NCBI GenBank assembly: GCA_036583965.1
Contig: JAZBQD010000014.1
Span: 54,875,626-54,939,625, forward strand
Origin: Prunella strophiata
Taxonomy: Eukaryota; Chordata; Aves; Passeriformes; Prunellidae
DNA length: 64,000 bases
Direction: 5' to 3'
Below are positions 13,707 through 24,835 of the stretch, in pieces. Within the stretch, counting starts at the first letter, position 1, and each line of letters starts with the position of its first letter. The position numbers were made by a program, and so were the translations under genes. The notes beneath the pieces are model-generated. The model was not told the origin of the DNA and did no database searches. It saw only the letters and a program-made list of their open reading frames with translations.

Positions 13707-16700
13707 GTTACTGTACTTTTGTTGCAGCCTTATTTACCATCTCAAATTAAAAAAAAGGATTTATTAAAAAATCCAGAGTATATTGTCTTTATGCTCTTAG
13801 TTTGTATTCTATTATAGCCTGAAGCTTATGCCTCTTGTAAGTCACATTATTCTGTTTTCAAAGAGGCACTAAAATACAGTGCAATATTAACAAAATATTG
13901 AGGTGCACTTCCTAAACATTTTGAGGAAAAATTCAGTACAGTGAACATGGAAAAAATCAAAATTTTCTCTTTATTTAATGAGGCACAAATCAAATAAAGT
14001 ATCTGCAATCTAAGATAACTCAAACATTCTACAAGACTATTAAAAGAAAATTAGTTTAGAAATCAAAATATATTACAGAGATTTCATTTGTTGCTATGCT
14101 GTCACTAACAAACTCTTTTTTCATGTCTTTACATCTGAACATCAGTTCAGATGGATCCACACAAAGGCATGACATCATTAAGCTGAAGTTCACAATAGGC
14201 CAAATTACCATTGTTTTTCAGTGATTACTGAATATTAATGTCCTTTCAGCTTCAAATATCTTAATTCTACACTACACAATTATTTATCCATATAATTCTT
14301 GGGAAGGGGTTAATTTGTGAAAGATAGTTTTGAACTTTGTTCTTGAACTGGCTCATATTTTTTTTCCATTTTATTTCAAAACCCAAATGAACAAGGATAC
14401 ATGCATATATTTTTTTAAGACAAGTCAAATAATTCCTTTTGTTTTCAGAGGTGCTATGAGCTATTTAAAAATACACTGTCTCTCATCAGGTGTTGGCACT
14501 CTTCAGGTATGTAAGTCATGCTACCAAAGCTGTTTGCACACCTGCATGAACTGGATGTGCATTAATCACCTGGGCAAACACATTCCTTTAATTTGATGGG
14601 CACACATCCCTTTGCTTGATGTATGACACAAATTGTCTCAATTCACATCATCCAATAGATAAGCTCCTGTTATATTAAGTGTGTATCAACTGCATGATAG
14701 AAACCCCTTCCTCATAAAGTGCTAACAAGTGTATATTTCAGTAACTTTTTTTCTCCAAAAAATATGTGGCCTCTTTCCTAAGAATGTAATAAAGAATAAG
14801 TTTTAGACAAGGGTTATTAGCAGTTTTGCAGAAAAATGAGATTGAAAATTTGTGAATTAATGGAGGGAAAAAGCTGAATTCTCTTTGCTATTAATTTCAT
14901 AGATGGCAGAATAAGACTTAATTTGTGAAAATTTTTGAAGCTCGTGGTGTTTGCGTTGGGATTTTTTTTTTTCATAAATAATAAATAAGTAAGTAAATAA
15001 CACACTGCAATACAAGCTGTGCAAGGAACCCCCAAAGTCATCTAGAAAGAAAATTTCTGAACTAATTTTATAAAGTCTTAACAAAATAATATGACATTAC
15101 CAGTAGTAGCACAGTGCTGAATAGAAAACTTTCTGTCCATTACAGACTGCCAAACCTGCCATAACTCTGAGCCATTCCTGTTTGTCTTGAACCTCTATTC
15201 ATTACAAAAACACAAAGAAGAAATTATCAATTTCTTCTTGTGCTAATTTAGCTCGAGGATGCTTTGATACACGTATGCAAAGCATAGAGAAGAAGTAAAG
15301 TATAAACAGTGGTAAAACAAGATCCAGAGGTTGAAATTCTAAACTAGAAGTAGGTTTAAATTTATCAGCAACTATCTCTTTTTGGGATATTCTATGCTCA
15401 CAAGAATGACTTCATGGCTTTAGCCAGAACTGAAAACAAACAAAAAAGAAGAGTCTTTGATATTGTCTTCTGGGTCACCTTGTTTTCTGCATTTCTTTCT
15501 TGATCTCCACTGGCTTTGCTAACATCTGAGTCTTGTTTTAAGCTTGCTGATTGCATTGAGTTTGTATTTGCTACGCAATAAGCTGGCACTAAGAAGGATT
15601 TTGATCTTTAATCTGGTTCAAGGGATGCTAAGCAGCTCTGATTGCAGCTGTAGGCAATACATGTACTAAATGAGATTGAAGGACAAATTAAAATAAATAA
15701 TGTTGGAGTAAATCACTTTGTCCCAGTTAAATGCATTTAACAATTTCATTTTCCCTTGCAAAGCAGGTTTTAAAGAAATTAACAAGTGTTTTATTTTTTT
15801 CTGTTGTAAGTATAATGAATCTTTTTCCACACAGGAAAACTAACATCACTAAAGTTGTGTTTCTCCTGGATGTATTACAATAGCTTCAAACCTTTTGGGT
15901 AGAAAGCTGAGGAGAAGTCACAGATCTGTAAAGTATAATGTTGTATTTATTGCCAAAGGCAAAACATGGAAAACTGGTTAAATCTTCCTTAACAATCATA
16001 CTTCACTGGAGTAATGATGTTTTAGGCCTTTTGACTAACAGTAGTTCCTGCAGACAGAGAATAGCAACTTTATACAATTTTCATTGCCCTAAGAAATGAA
16101 GTCTAACAATGATTTAAGTAGAGAAAGAACAAGGAAATATTTTTTTCTTTGATCTGGTCATTTTAGTAACATTCCACCTGCAAATATTTACATTCTTTAT
16201 GGTAATATTTTCATGATGTCCTGTATTTGAAGAAGAGAAAGCTAAACAATAAACTAAAAAAAAAAAATGTGTAATTAGGGGAAAAGCTAGAAAGGATAAA
16301 GCATGTGGTTTAAACAATATATTACAAGAAGGAAATTAGTAAAACAACTAATATTTTTCAGCAGTTATCTGTGTTAGAAAAAAAAGACCTGATAATCTGA
16401 TAGACTAAATCTTGTTGGGCCACAATTTAAAGGAGAAAAAAAAAAAAAAATGTAAACCTTACAGCTCTTTGGAACCTGTGTTCATCAATTATTTCTCTGC
16501 ATGTGAATATGTTTCAATAGTTCATGTCTATAAAATATGAAATGTCAAAGCAGCATGTGCACTTGCTCAAAACAGAAAAGTGGCTACAGAATATAGGATT
16601 CAGAATTTACTTCTGCATTATATAATTCACTTCTGAATTATAGAATTTAGAATTTAATAGTGCATTAATGCTAATTTTTTTTCTTTATCATCATGTTAAG

Positions 16701-17305
16701 AGAAAACTGAAAGCTAGATAGGTCAGACAGGCAGAGTAGTTTTGATAACTACAAAAACATGAAGTTCTGAACTTTTATATCAGCAACTTTGTAGTATAAT
16801 ATAATCTTTATGCACCAATACCAGAGTTAAAGTACTTTCTTGGCCACTAAAGGTCAGCATGGATAACAGGGAGAATTAACATATGGGACACTATTTATTT
16901 TATCACCTTTCACTCTAAGTCATGAGTCCTGGTAGCTCCAAAGTGTGTTTCAATCAACCAGTTCATAAAACTGCTTATTTTTCATTATTTTCTAAAATTA
17001 ATATTGATTTGGTGAAATTTGTAAATTGTTAGAAGACAGAAAAATGTTGCAATGGGTATATCACATTATGCAGTTATGACATGCTGAAAGCATTAAATAT
17101 AGACAAGTTACAACACTCAGTAGTCCAGGGACCCTAAAAATTTAATAAGCTGTAGCTGCGGGCAAGAAGCTAGCAGCTGCAGGGACATTAGAAGGAGGAA
17201 GTTCTAATCTATTGGCAGCATGTATTTTGTTGGCAAAAGTAATGCATCTTCATCTTCATAACTGTTCTTTCTGATTCATTATTGAAAGTTCTCACCATTT
17301 TTTTC

Positions 17306-17332
17306 TTTTTTTTTTTTTTTTTTTTTTTTTTT
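17306..17332. repeat. Poly-T tract, 27 bases
   Basis: An uninterrupted T run about 220 bases upstream of the solo LTR that starts near 17553, not obviously part of it. Confidence 0.95.
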
Positions 17333-17552
17333 CTTCTTTTTAAATATCTTTTGCCAGAGTTGCAGTAGACAAAAACTCATACTCCAAAAAATCTTATTTC
17401 AGTGATTAGGAAATATTAAGGAGCTGAATATTTATTCTTTAATATTCTGAAAATAGTCCCCTGTTCCCAATGAACATTTCCTGACTCTGGTAGTCTGTTA
17501 TTTTATAGTTTGTTCGTCTGTGGTAGGTTTTAAATATTCCTTCTTATAAGTT

Positions 17553-18140
17553 TGTAATGGTTTATTCCATGTACCTCACTTAGCTTCCTAATGGTTCAGT
17601 CCCAAGATTTTCCCGATGTCAGTCTCCTTGTACCTCCCTTGTTCCCTTGTCTTACCCTTATCAAAGATAGCACACCTTTTCTGTTCTGGAATGCTCCCTG
17701 TCCTTCATCCCTTCCTCGAAGCAAGATTGGATTGCAATGTTTACTTCTTCCCCTTGTTGGCTTCTACTGGATAGCCTTTACCCTGAACTCCTGCCCTATT
17801 GCCTTCCTAAAAGGTTGTGTCCTCCCCTTATTCCCTCCCTTCCTTAAAAGCAGTTTTTTGCCCTCAGCTATCGTCACTTGTCCCTGAACCCTCTGGGGAA
17901 TTGAACTTTCCATGGAACTCAGACAAGTGCTCCCTCCCTGTTCCTTCCCCTCGGTCCCTGGTTGTGGTGCTGCTGTCACCCAGGTGCCAGCAGCGCTGCG
18001 GGAGCTGCGAGCCCCGGCCCGCACCGCCCCGGGAGCGGCAGCAGAGACCCGGGGGCGCCTCTCCCGGGTCTGCCCGCAGCTCTCGGCAGAGCTGGCCGGA
18101 GAACACATTCCGTGTGACCGCAGTGCACAGATACATATGA
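17553..18140 (+). mobile_element. GC- and CpG-rich solo LTR of an avian endogenous retrovirus
   Basis: A sharply bounded C-rich to GC-rich block sits in AT-rich DNA. It starts TGTAATGGTTTATTCC near 17552 and passes through CCGATGTCAGTCTCC, CTTCTACTGGATAGCC and GGAACTCAGACAAG (17926-17939). It then enters a very GC-rich R/U5-like part (17990-18110) with GGGGGCGCCTCTCCCGGGTC and GGAGAACACATTCCGTGTG. This order matches a songbird LTR family I remember, probably ERVK- or ERV1-type. A weak TATA-like CCTAAAAGG lies near 17805. No gag, pol or env follows, so it is a solo LTR left by recombination or a fragment. The right end is set by loss of similarity, and no clear target-site duplication could be matched. 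CpGs at 17990-18110 have not decayed, suggesting a younger insertion than the other LTRs here. The overlapping 90-154-codon frames on both strands are by-products of GC-rich composition. Confidence 0.75.
17990..18120. promoter_or_regulatory. CpG-dense R/U5 segment of the LTR, CpG-island-like
   Basis: This is the most CpG-dense stretch I see in the window, with runs such as CCCCGGCCCGCACCGCCCCG. It lies entirely within the LTR and could act as a promoter or a methylation target. That function is inferred from composition only. Confidence 0.5.
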
Positions 18141-19217
18141 CCATTAGATTGATCTTCTTGAACAGTATGTCTTTTTCACAAATATTCAGTAGGCAGAAGC
18201 TATGTTCCAGATATAGATATTGGAACAAGATGCTATTTAAAGAAAATCATCCATTCGGTCTTATGGTAGTCATGCTTAACAGTCAATGCATAAACAAAAG
18301 TCACAAGACATTCTTTTAGCTATTTATGCAGATCTGTGCTTCAACTTTATTCTGCAGTCCTGCTGGATTAGATCACATATACTGTGATTCTAGAATACTT
18401 ACAGCACGTGGATTCTCTTTCTTACCACAGCAGTGATAGTTGGGATTGCATACCAAGAAGTGGTGTTCTTCATATTTCTGACCTGGAATCTACTTTAGCT
18501 GAATCTTAAAGAGCCTGAGCCTTTGTGACCAACCAGAGTTCCAAAAAAAACCCTGTGATATATCACTAGTTATATTATGATGTTGTGATGTCAGAATCTA
18601 GGTTGTGCACTGTGAATGAACAATTCAGCTTATAAAGTTGTTAGAAAAATCCCATTACAGAAGTCACTCATTCCAGAAATACTTCACTCACATTAGGCTG
18701 ATGCTGCAAGAGATGAACAAACTTTCCTACAGTTGAATTCTCCCTAGAAGCACAGCTTTTTCTTGTTGGATTTATCTAAAACTCTATCTTGGCTAGAGAA
18801 CACCTGTGCTTGAAGATACAAGGGGAAAAAAAAAAAAAAAAGAAAAACAAAAAAAGCCCCTTTTGCATGTTTTGAGTTTTGTTGCTGATTTTGTTTGTTT
18901 GTTTTTAATTCATTTTTTTTAATTTAGAGGAACAGTATCAATACATTCTATTAATTGTGTTGCAAAACACAGAGTCAAATTTCAAACACACTAGTTCACA
19001 ACTGTTCATACTTTTTCTCAGTCCTGGATCAAGTGGATCAAGATATGCACTTTACATTTGATGGGAAGCAAAGGTAAGATTAAGTTGTCTACATGGAAAT
19101 CTCTCAGTTCACAGATGAAGTGCAATAACTTTAACAGCATACACTGCAATGTGACAGAGAGAATAAAAACTTCTTAAAAATCGGTAGAGTAGAAAATACT
19201 ATTTTTCAAATTTGTAG
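18141..19217. other. AT-rich non-coding DNA between two LTRs
   Basis: No gene or element is recognised. An A16 tract at about 18826-18841 is followed by further A-rich sequence and then T-rich sequence. Confidence 0.65.
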
Positions 19218-19811
19218 TGTGATGACCTCAGGCAACACCCATCCAGTCTTTTTCTCACTCTCTTCTCCACAGAACAGAGAAAAAAATAGAAAAATGTCAA
19301 GACTAATGGATGGGCATAATGACAGTTTAATAGAAAAAACAAAGGCTGTATGTGAAAGCTAAAGGGGAAAAAATGAAATTACTTCAAAAAGGAATTCATT
19401 CACTACATCCCATCAGTAGGAAGATGTCCATCTGTATCCTGGAAAGCAGGGCCACAAATTACATCTGCTTGGGAAGCTATAATCAGTAATATGTCCCTTT
19501 CCTCTCTTATTTCCTGAGCATTTATTCCTAAGCACAGCATCATATGGTATGGAATATACCACTGGTCAATTTGGAACTGCTGTCCTGGCTTTGATGCTCC
19601 CAGCCTCCTGCCTAACCTCAACCTACTCAATGGGGCACTGGGAAGAGGAAATGAAGAGATGAAGGAAGGGAGAGAGAAAAACTTTATGCTGGTACTGTTC
19701 AGTAGCAGTGAAAAATGACTGGTGTGTTATCCACAGTGTTTTAGACAGGAATTCATAATGCAGAACACTATGGGCTACTATGAAGTAATTTGACCCTAAC
19801 CCGGTCAGACC
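19218..19811 (-). mobile_element. ERVL-like solo LTR, near full length, antisense
   Basis: Read on the minus strand from 19811, the sequence follows the same avian LTR plan as the copy at 12.1 kb but retains the 3' half. The start is a degraded 'GGTCAAATTACTTCATAGTAG' (written in two pieces here: GGTCAAATTACTTC, ATAGTAG). It continues with GTATATTCCATACCATATGA near 19545-19564, GCTTCCCAAGCAGATGTAA, GGCCCTGCTTTCCAGGATAC, then GTAGTGAATGAATTCC. The polyadenylation region CTATTAAACTGTC lies near 19322-19334, and the end is close to CCTGAGGTCATCACA at 19218-19232. Its length of about 594 bases fits a complete LTR of this kind. No internal retroviral genes flank it, so it is a solo LTR. Target-site duplications are not clear. 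Substitutions are spread throughout, so it is an old insertion. Confidence 0.88.
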
Positions 19812-22800
19812 TAGTATGAAATTCTATCTTCCAAAAATGATCAATGTAGGCTGTGATTTGTAGGGAAATTTTGATTGGTACTTCTATTAGCTCCCATTAT
19901 TGTTATTGCTACAGTTGTAAGAACAATTTGAGTTAGAACTACGAAAAAAATTAATTCTATATTTGAGGGAAAAAGTCCTTCCTAAAGTAAAACCTTAAAA
20001 GGGCTTACAGCTGAGCAAACAAGTATGAGATAATCAAAACGTTCATAATTTTTTGGCATAAACTCATGCACTAATGAATGAATATATTGCATCTGGGATT
20101 TACACAGAACAAGTATCAACATTGTCTCTCATGCATTACTTTATGTAGTTAGGCTAACAGCTCATTAAAATTCATAACTGTATTTACAAATGAAGAACAC
20201 ACTTTTGATCTTCTAGCCATTGCAAACATTATCTACAAAAACAGTGGAAACACCAGACCTACAAGGAAATCCAAAATGTGCAAAGGTTTTATCAGAAAAT
20301 ACAGACATTATGTTTCCTACACCTGCCACATCAGTAAAGTAAAATTACAGCTATTTTCAAAATAAATGAAAATTCTCACTTTATGGGTAATGGTTAATCT
20401 TGTGCTATGAGAACAATAAAGAAAAAAGATGGTAAAACAGCTTTTAGAGCTGGGATGAAGAAAACATAGTCAAAATGAGGTGGACTTTGCTGAAGTATAA
20501 GATGAAATATTTCTAATATATCAGTCTAACCCCAGGTTCATACTCACTGGCAAAAAATATTTTTTCAGCAATACAAGTACATAATGTTAATATTTATATT
20601 TAATGTTTTTTTTTTTTTTTTTTTTTTTAATGAAATTCATCACCAACAGTAAAGAACTCCTAACTATGAGTACTAGAATCAATCTATGCTTAATTCCTGT
20701 AGGGAAACTTCACCTAAACGTAATAAAAAATATACTTGCTACATTATAAAAATCAGTCAAAGTAGCTAGCAACACTTTAAATTGCATAAGTATAGAATAG
20801 GATGCTGCTCTAAGAGGTGAAATTATCATCCCTTTCACAGAAAGGGAGTGCTACATCACCCCTGAGCTTATGAAGGGCTACAGTGGAAGGGCAGTACCTC
20901 ACTCACTAGATAGAGGATGCACAATCATCAGAGAACAGGGTTTTTACCCTTTCATCCAGGGTCCATTTCCAAATACTCCTGCTTTACCAGCACTGTTCAA
21001 AAAGGCACCAAATTTTGAGTAAGATGGATCTTGGGTACAGCAAGTCCTAGAGATACAGTTTCTCTGCTGTATCTGTCTTTTGGTTGATTGTTTATGCTTT
21101 AGAAGACAGGGACAAAAGATGCAATGGTCTCTCAGATATAAATTCTAAAGTGCTAGAAGAATGACCAAAAGTGACTTTTCTGGGAGTAGGATACTATTTT
21201 CTTTCAGATTCAATGAATCTCAACAAATTAGAGAAAATAGATGTAAATTACATTAAATTTGACTAATGTAAACAATTTTACTTTTTACATTGACTTCACA
21301 TTTAAAAAAAAAAAATTCAACTAAATTTGAAAAGCATCTAGGAAATATTGTAGATGTAATTTGAGGAGTTCCTAACTCAGTCAAAGAAATAATCCAGGAA
21401 AACAGCTAGGATAAAAAAAAAAAATTCATCAAAGCTAGATAGGTAATCAAAAAAATAGCTTTCAATTTGTATATGACATATAAACAGTGATTGTATGGTT
21501 AGAAAATAGAAGTTTACTCATTTTATCATTGGGAATAAAAAGTTCCAATACTAAGCAATGTACTAGCATAATAATAATCCTCTTTTTTTTTGTATTTATT
21601 ACATTTTGAACTGAGTACCTACTAAGAAAAAAAACAATAATTAAAACTCTGCAACAGAATCCAGTTTATCTATGATCATAGAGGAAAGGCAACTATCATG
21701 GTCCGATTTAACAGTATATGGTATTGATAAAAAGCAATATTGACATCACTATGTTGAGCTATAAATAAAAGTTTTTTCTTATTCTTGTTCACAGTTATTG
21801 TGTGAAGACCCTCTTAAAATATCAAGGAGATTACATATCTACAGTTTCCTATTGCCAAAGATTTTTCTTAAGCCTCCTCACTCCTGTTCTTTGTTATAGC
21901 TTCACTTCCATACCATCAACAAAAGGTGTTTTCAAGGAAGAATCAGAGGACAGAGTGTAAAAGCCACTTTGATCCAACCACTACCTAGGATTAGATTTGC
22001 TGTTTTAGAAAGTTATAGGTTATAGGTAGTTTTACCTTCACTCTCCTCACAATTTAATGGGACATTTTTGTGGCCATCAGCACTGCTCCATTTCACCCTT
22101 TGTTGTTTGGTACTGATCTTCCACTGGAAAATCAATATTGTAAGGACCATCCTGAATTTTACTCTCACAGTGGAATGCTAGCAAAACCTATGAATGACAG
22201 TATTGAGGAATTATGTATCTCTCTATTGGACAAATAGGAAGAGTAATATTCAGTCCTCTAAAAATTGGCAAAACTTCAGAAATTAATGAAATGTGCCTTA
22301 TAAAAATGTGTAAATTATTGCCCATATGTGTTCTGTATTAATTTCTATTTTTCAAATAACAGCTGCTATAAACTTATTTATAAAAAAAACCCTGTATCTG
22401 TGGTTATCCATTGTGATGATAATGTAACAAAACATGGGTGAAAAATGTGACAGTAAATCTTAAAATCATTATGCAAGACAAGTACCATATGAAGCCAGCT
22501 TTTCTCTGCTGGGTATAACAAACAGTTTTTAAATGAATGAGTGAAATTTATGTGAGTGTATCAGCTACCAAATGCTGTATGACTCATTGGGAAGTTGTCA
22601 CAGTAAAAATTCTGCCTGCTTTTCTAGGAAATGGCAGGAAGCAGATCACTTCGTATTGTGAGGATTCATAATGCTTCCAGTTTCTTTGTTGTAAAATATT
22701 TCCATGCTTTGGTTGCAATTTGTAGGAAAGATTCTGGAAAATTAACTTTATTGAGTATCAGTGCAAGTACTTGAAAGCAATTTTACAGTGGAGTTGTTTT

Positions 22801-23510
22801 CATGTATGACTTAAAAAAGGTGATTATTTAGTTTCTCACAAGTTATTTTTTTCTTTCACCCAATATGGTGATACAACAAGGTATTTGTAAATGTCTTATG
22901 AACAGAATATTTGCAGATTTTAAGAAAATTAAACTCATACCAGATGATTTTAGTAATGACTTAGACAGCAGCAGCAGTAAATTATAAATAAATCACAAAT
23001 TAGCAGACATACTTCAAAATTTGTTTTCATGAGTAATATTTAGAGTGGTTACCTGTGTCACATTTTTTTTCTTATATAAAACTACAAAGATGCATATTTA
23101 TTAAATAAATTATTATATCTAAAATAATTTACCCTTATCTTCCAAAGAAATTGTATATACTTAAGAGCATTCCTGAGAAAAAGTCCTCCAGCTAATCTTG
23201 ATTCATGGTGCCACTTCATGAATGGCTAGTAGAACACAGACCATTTTATCTTTTCCTAAATGTCTTTTGAAGTTTATGGTCATTGAAAAATCCATGCAAA
23301 CAAATTGGTGAATTTAATGATATATTCAGGTCTCATAAAGAGTATCAAAGCATTATGGTGACTTAAATTCCTCTAGAAACAAAAAGAGATGAGATGGAAG
23401 AGTTTGCTAACACATCTCAGTTTTTTCTCATTCAGATAAATGTGTTCATATAAACAGAGAAGAATATTATAACATCAGTCTATAGTTGCTCAAATACTTT
23501 TTGTTTAAGG
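19812..23510. other. AT-rich non-coding DNA, nothing recognised
   Basis: No frame longer than 60 codons is present until 23.5 kb and no LINE or LTR is seen. It contains the T23 tract listed below. The patch at about 20830-21020 is somewhat GC-richer and unclassified. Confidence 0.65.
20606..20628. repeat. Poly-T tract, 23 bases
   Basis: An uninterrupted T run in AT-rich DNA with no recognisable attached element. Confidence 0.95.
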
Positions 23511-24835
23511 ATGTTAGGCACGAGGCTGGCTCCAATGGCCCCATTTCAGGACTCTCTTCTGGAAGCCACTGGAGCCCATTTCCTCAGGGACCCAGGGTTT
23601 TGCCCAGGCTGAGGGACACAGTTGCCACTTTCCTGTTTGCAGGCAGAACCCAAAGTGAATTTCTGTACATATCCCAGACACACACACAGACACACACGTG
23701 CAGGACACACAGGCTGTCACAGACAAGGCACTGCCTTCAGCAGTACCTGCATACAGGATTCACAAAAATAAAAGCACAGACAGCCAAATCCAGCCCTGGC
23801 AGAAGCTGGATTTCTCTGATGCAGGCATACACATAAAACTCTTTGGATGCACAGGCACAGGCATATTTGTGGCTCCCCTGAGTACTTACACAGCCTGTCT
23901 GGCACCCCTGCCTTCATCCCAGCCTCCTTAATATGGTTCTAATCACCTACTGATCCACCTTGCTGCTGGCTGCACACACACAGCACTTGCACACTCATCC
24001 CACAAGCACCCCACAATCTTTGATTGAATCCTCTGCCCACCTGGTACCTGTGCCCCAGCCTGAGGCTCTCCTGCTTGCTTGCTGGTTGAGGTTTCCTAGC
24101 AAATGCCTCAGCTTGAGGTTTCCTAGCTAATGCCTATGGACAGCTCAAGCACTCCAGGTAAGATAAAGATGCTTGGAGCTCCAGCAGCCAACACCCAGCA
24201 CATGGGGTCCACTTCTTCCAGTAGCTGCGTTCAACACTTCCCTCTCTCTCACAGCTGGCCACAGGCCAGAGGCACCCACACCCTCCATCTGACTCCAGCC
24301 ACTGGCACCAGCTTTTGCTCATGCACTGAGTCCTCACAAGGAACTGGCACTTGGTCCTTGCAGCTCTCACACACACACAGGATAGAGGATGTTATGCAGA
24401 GGTTTAAGAAGAAGCTACAAGAAAGCAGGACAGACTGTGGTGATCAAGCACAGGACTCAGTCAGACTGTATTGACCAATTCCATTTTACACACAACATGA
24501 CTCTTGTAGCCTTTTCCATGTGTTTCCCCCTTAGCTCCCTGAATTGCTTCTTTCATCCCACTGATACCCTCAAAGAGTCCCTCAGGTTTGCAAAGTCCTC
24601 TTTTGCCTGCTCCTTGGTGATGGCCCATTCATTAATGCTGCTACTGACCAGGTCAGTTTCTTGTCTTTGCCACCATATTGGCTGTTAGTTTTTATATGTG
24701 CATTTTTTGTATGTATATTTTATCTATGGCTTCCTTCTTTGCCTTAGTATTCCATCTGTCAGTATCTTTAATCAGATAATACTATGGAAATAAACATTTC
24801 TGTATTCCATCTACTTTTACCAGCTCTTGTTTCTG
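23511..24835 (+). mobile_element. Unclassified GC-richer block, possibly a long LTR or ERV fragment
   Basis: Composition changes abruptly near 23511 (TGTTAGGCACGAGGCTGGCT) to CA-rich, moderately GC-rich sequence, then grades back to AT-rich sequence by about 24700-24840. The left edge starts with TG as retroviral LTRs do. The interior has many CACAC/CAGACACA motifs (23680-23720, 23970-23995, 24367-24380). Near the right side there is a polyadenylation signal AATAAA at 24789-24794, followed by a short T/C-rich stretch. That layout would fit a long LTR on the + strand. I do not recognise the family with confidence and found no gag/pol/env motif. The open frames inside, up to 116 codons on both strands, overlap one another and look like composition effects. 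An old processed gene copy or 3'-UTR-type sequence is an alternative. Confidence 0.35.
24087..24136 (+). repeat. Imperfect 30-bp tandem duplication
   Basis: TTGAGGTTTCCTAGCAAATG near 24087 is followed about 27 bases later by the near-identical TTGAGGTTTCCTAGCTAATG. The two copies differ at one base in this part. It lies inside the GC-richer block. Confidence 0.85.

Larger units (their letters stand above)
12506..17552. other. AT-rich non-coding DNA with simple repeats
   Basis: No gene or transposon is recognised. Simple sequence includes a (TA)n(TATG)n stretch at about 13678-13706, an A run near 16436-16450 and a T27 tract at 17306-17332. The open frames (for example at 13223-13495 and 14330-14596) are 60-90 codons, unsupported by splice sites or homology. 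Confidence 0.65.

Noticed and set aside
17764..18319. Overlapping 90-154-codon frames on both strands
   Set aside because: They lie in the GC-rich LTR, where stop codons are scarce on every frame. None matches gag, pol or env.
12117..19811. A provirus bounded by the LTRs at 12.1 and 19.2 kb
   Set aside because: The LTRs are in opposite orientation and no gag, pol or env sequence lies between them. A different LTR and unique DNA intervene.
23486..24474. Several 70-116-codon frames on both strands
   Set aside because: They overlap in different registers inside one GC-richer block and show no coding signal. CA-repeat translations (THTQTHT) dominate one of them.
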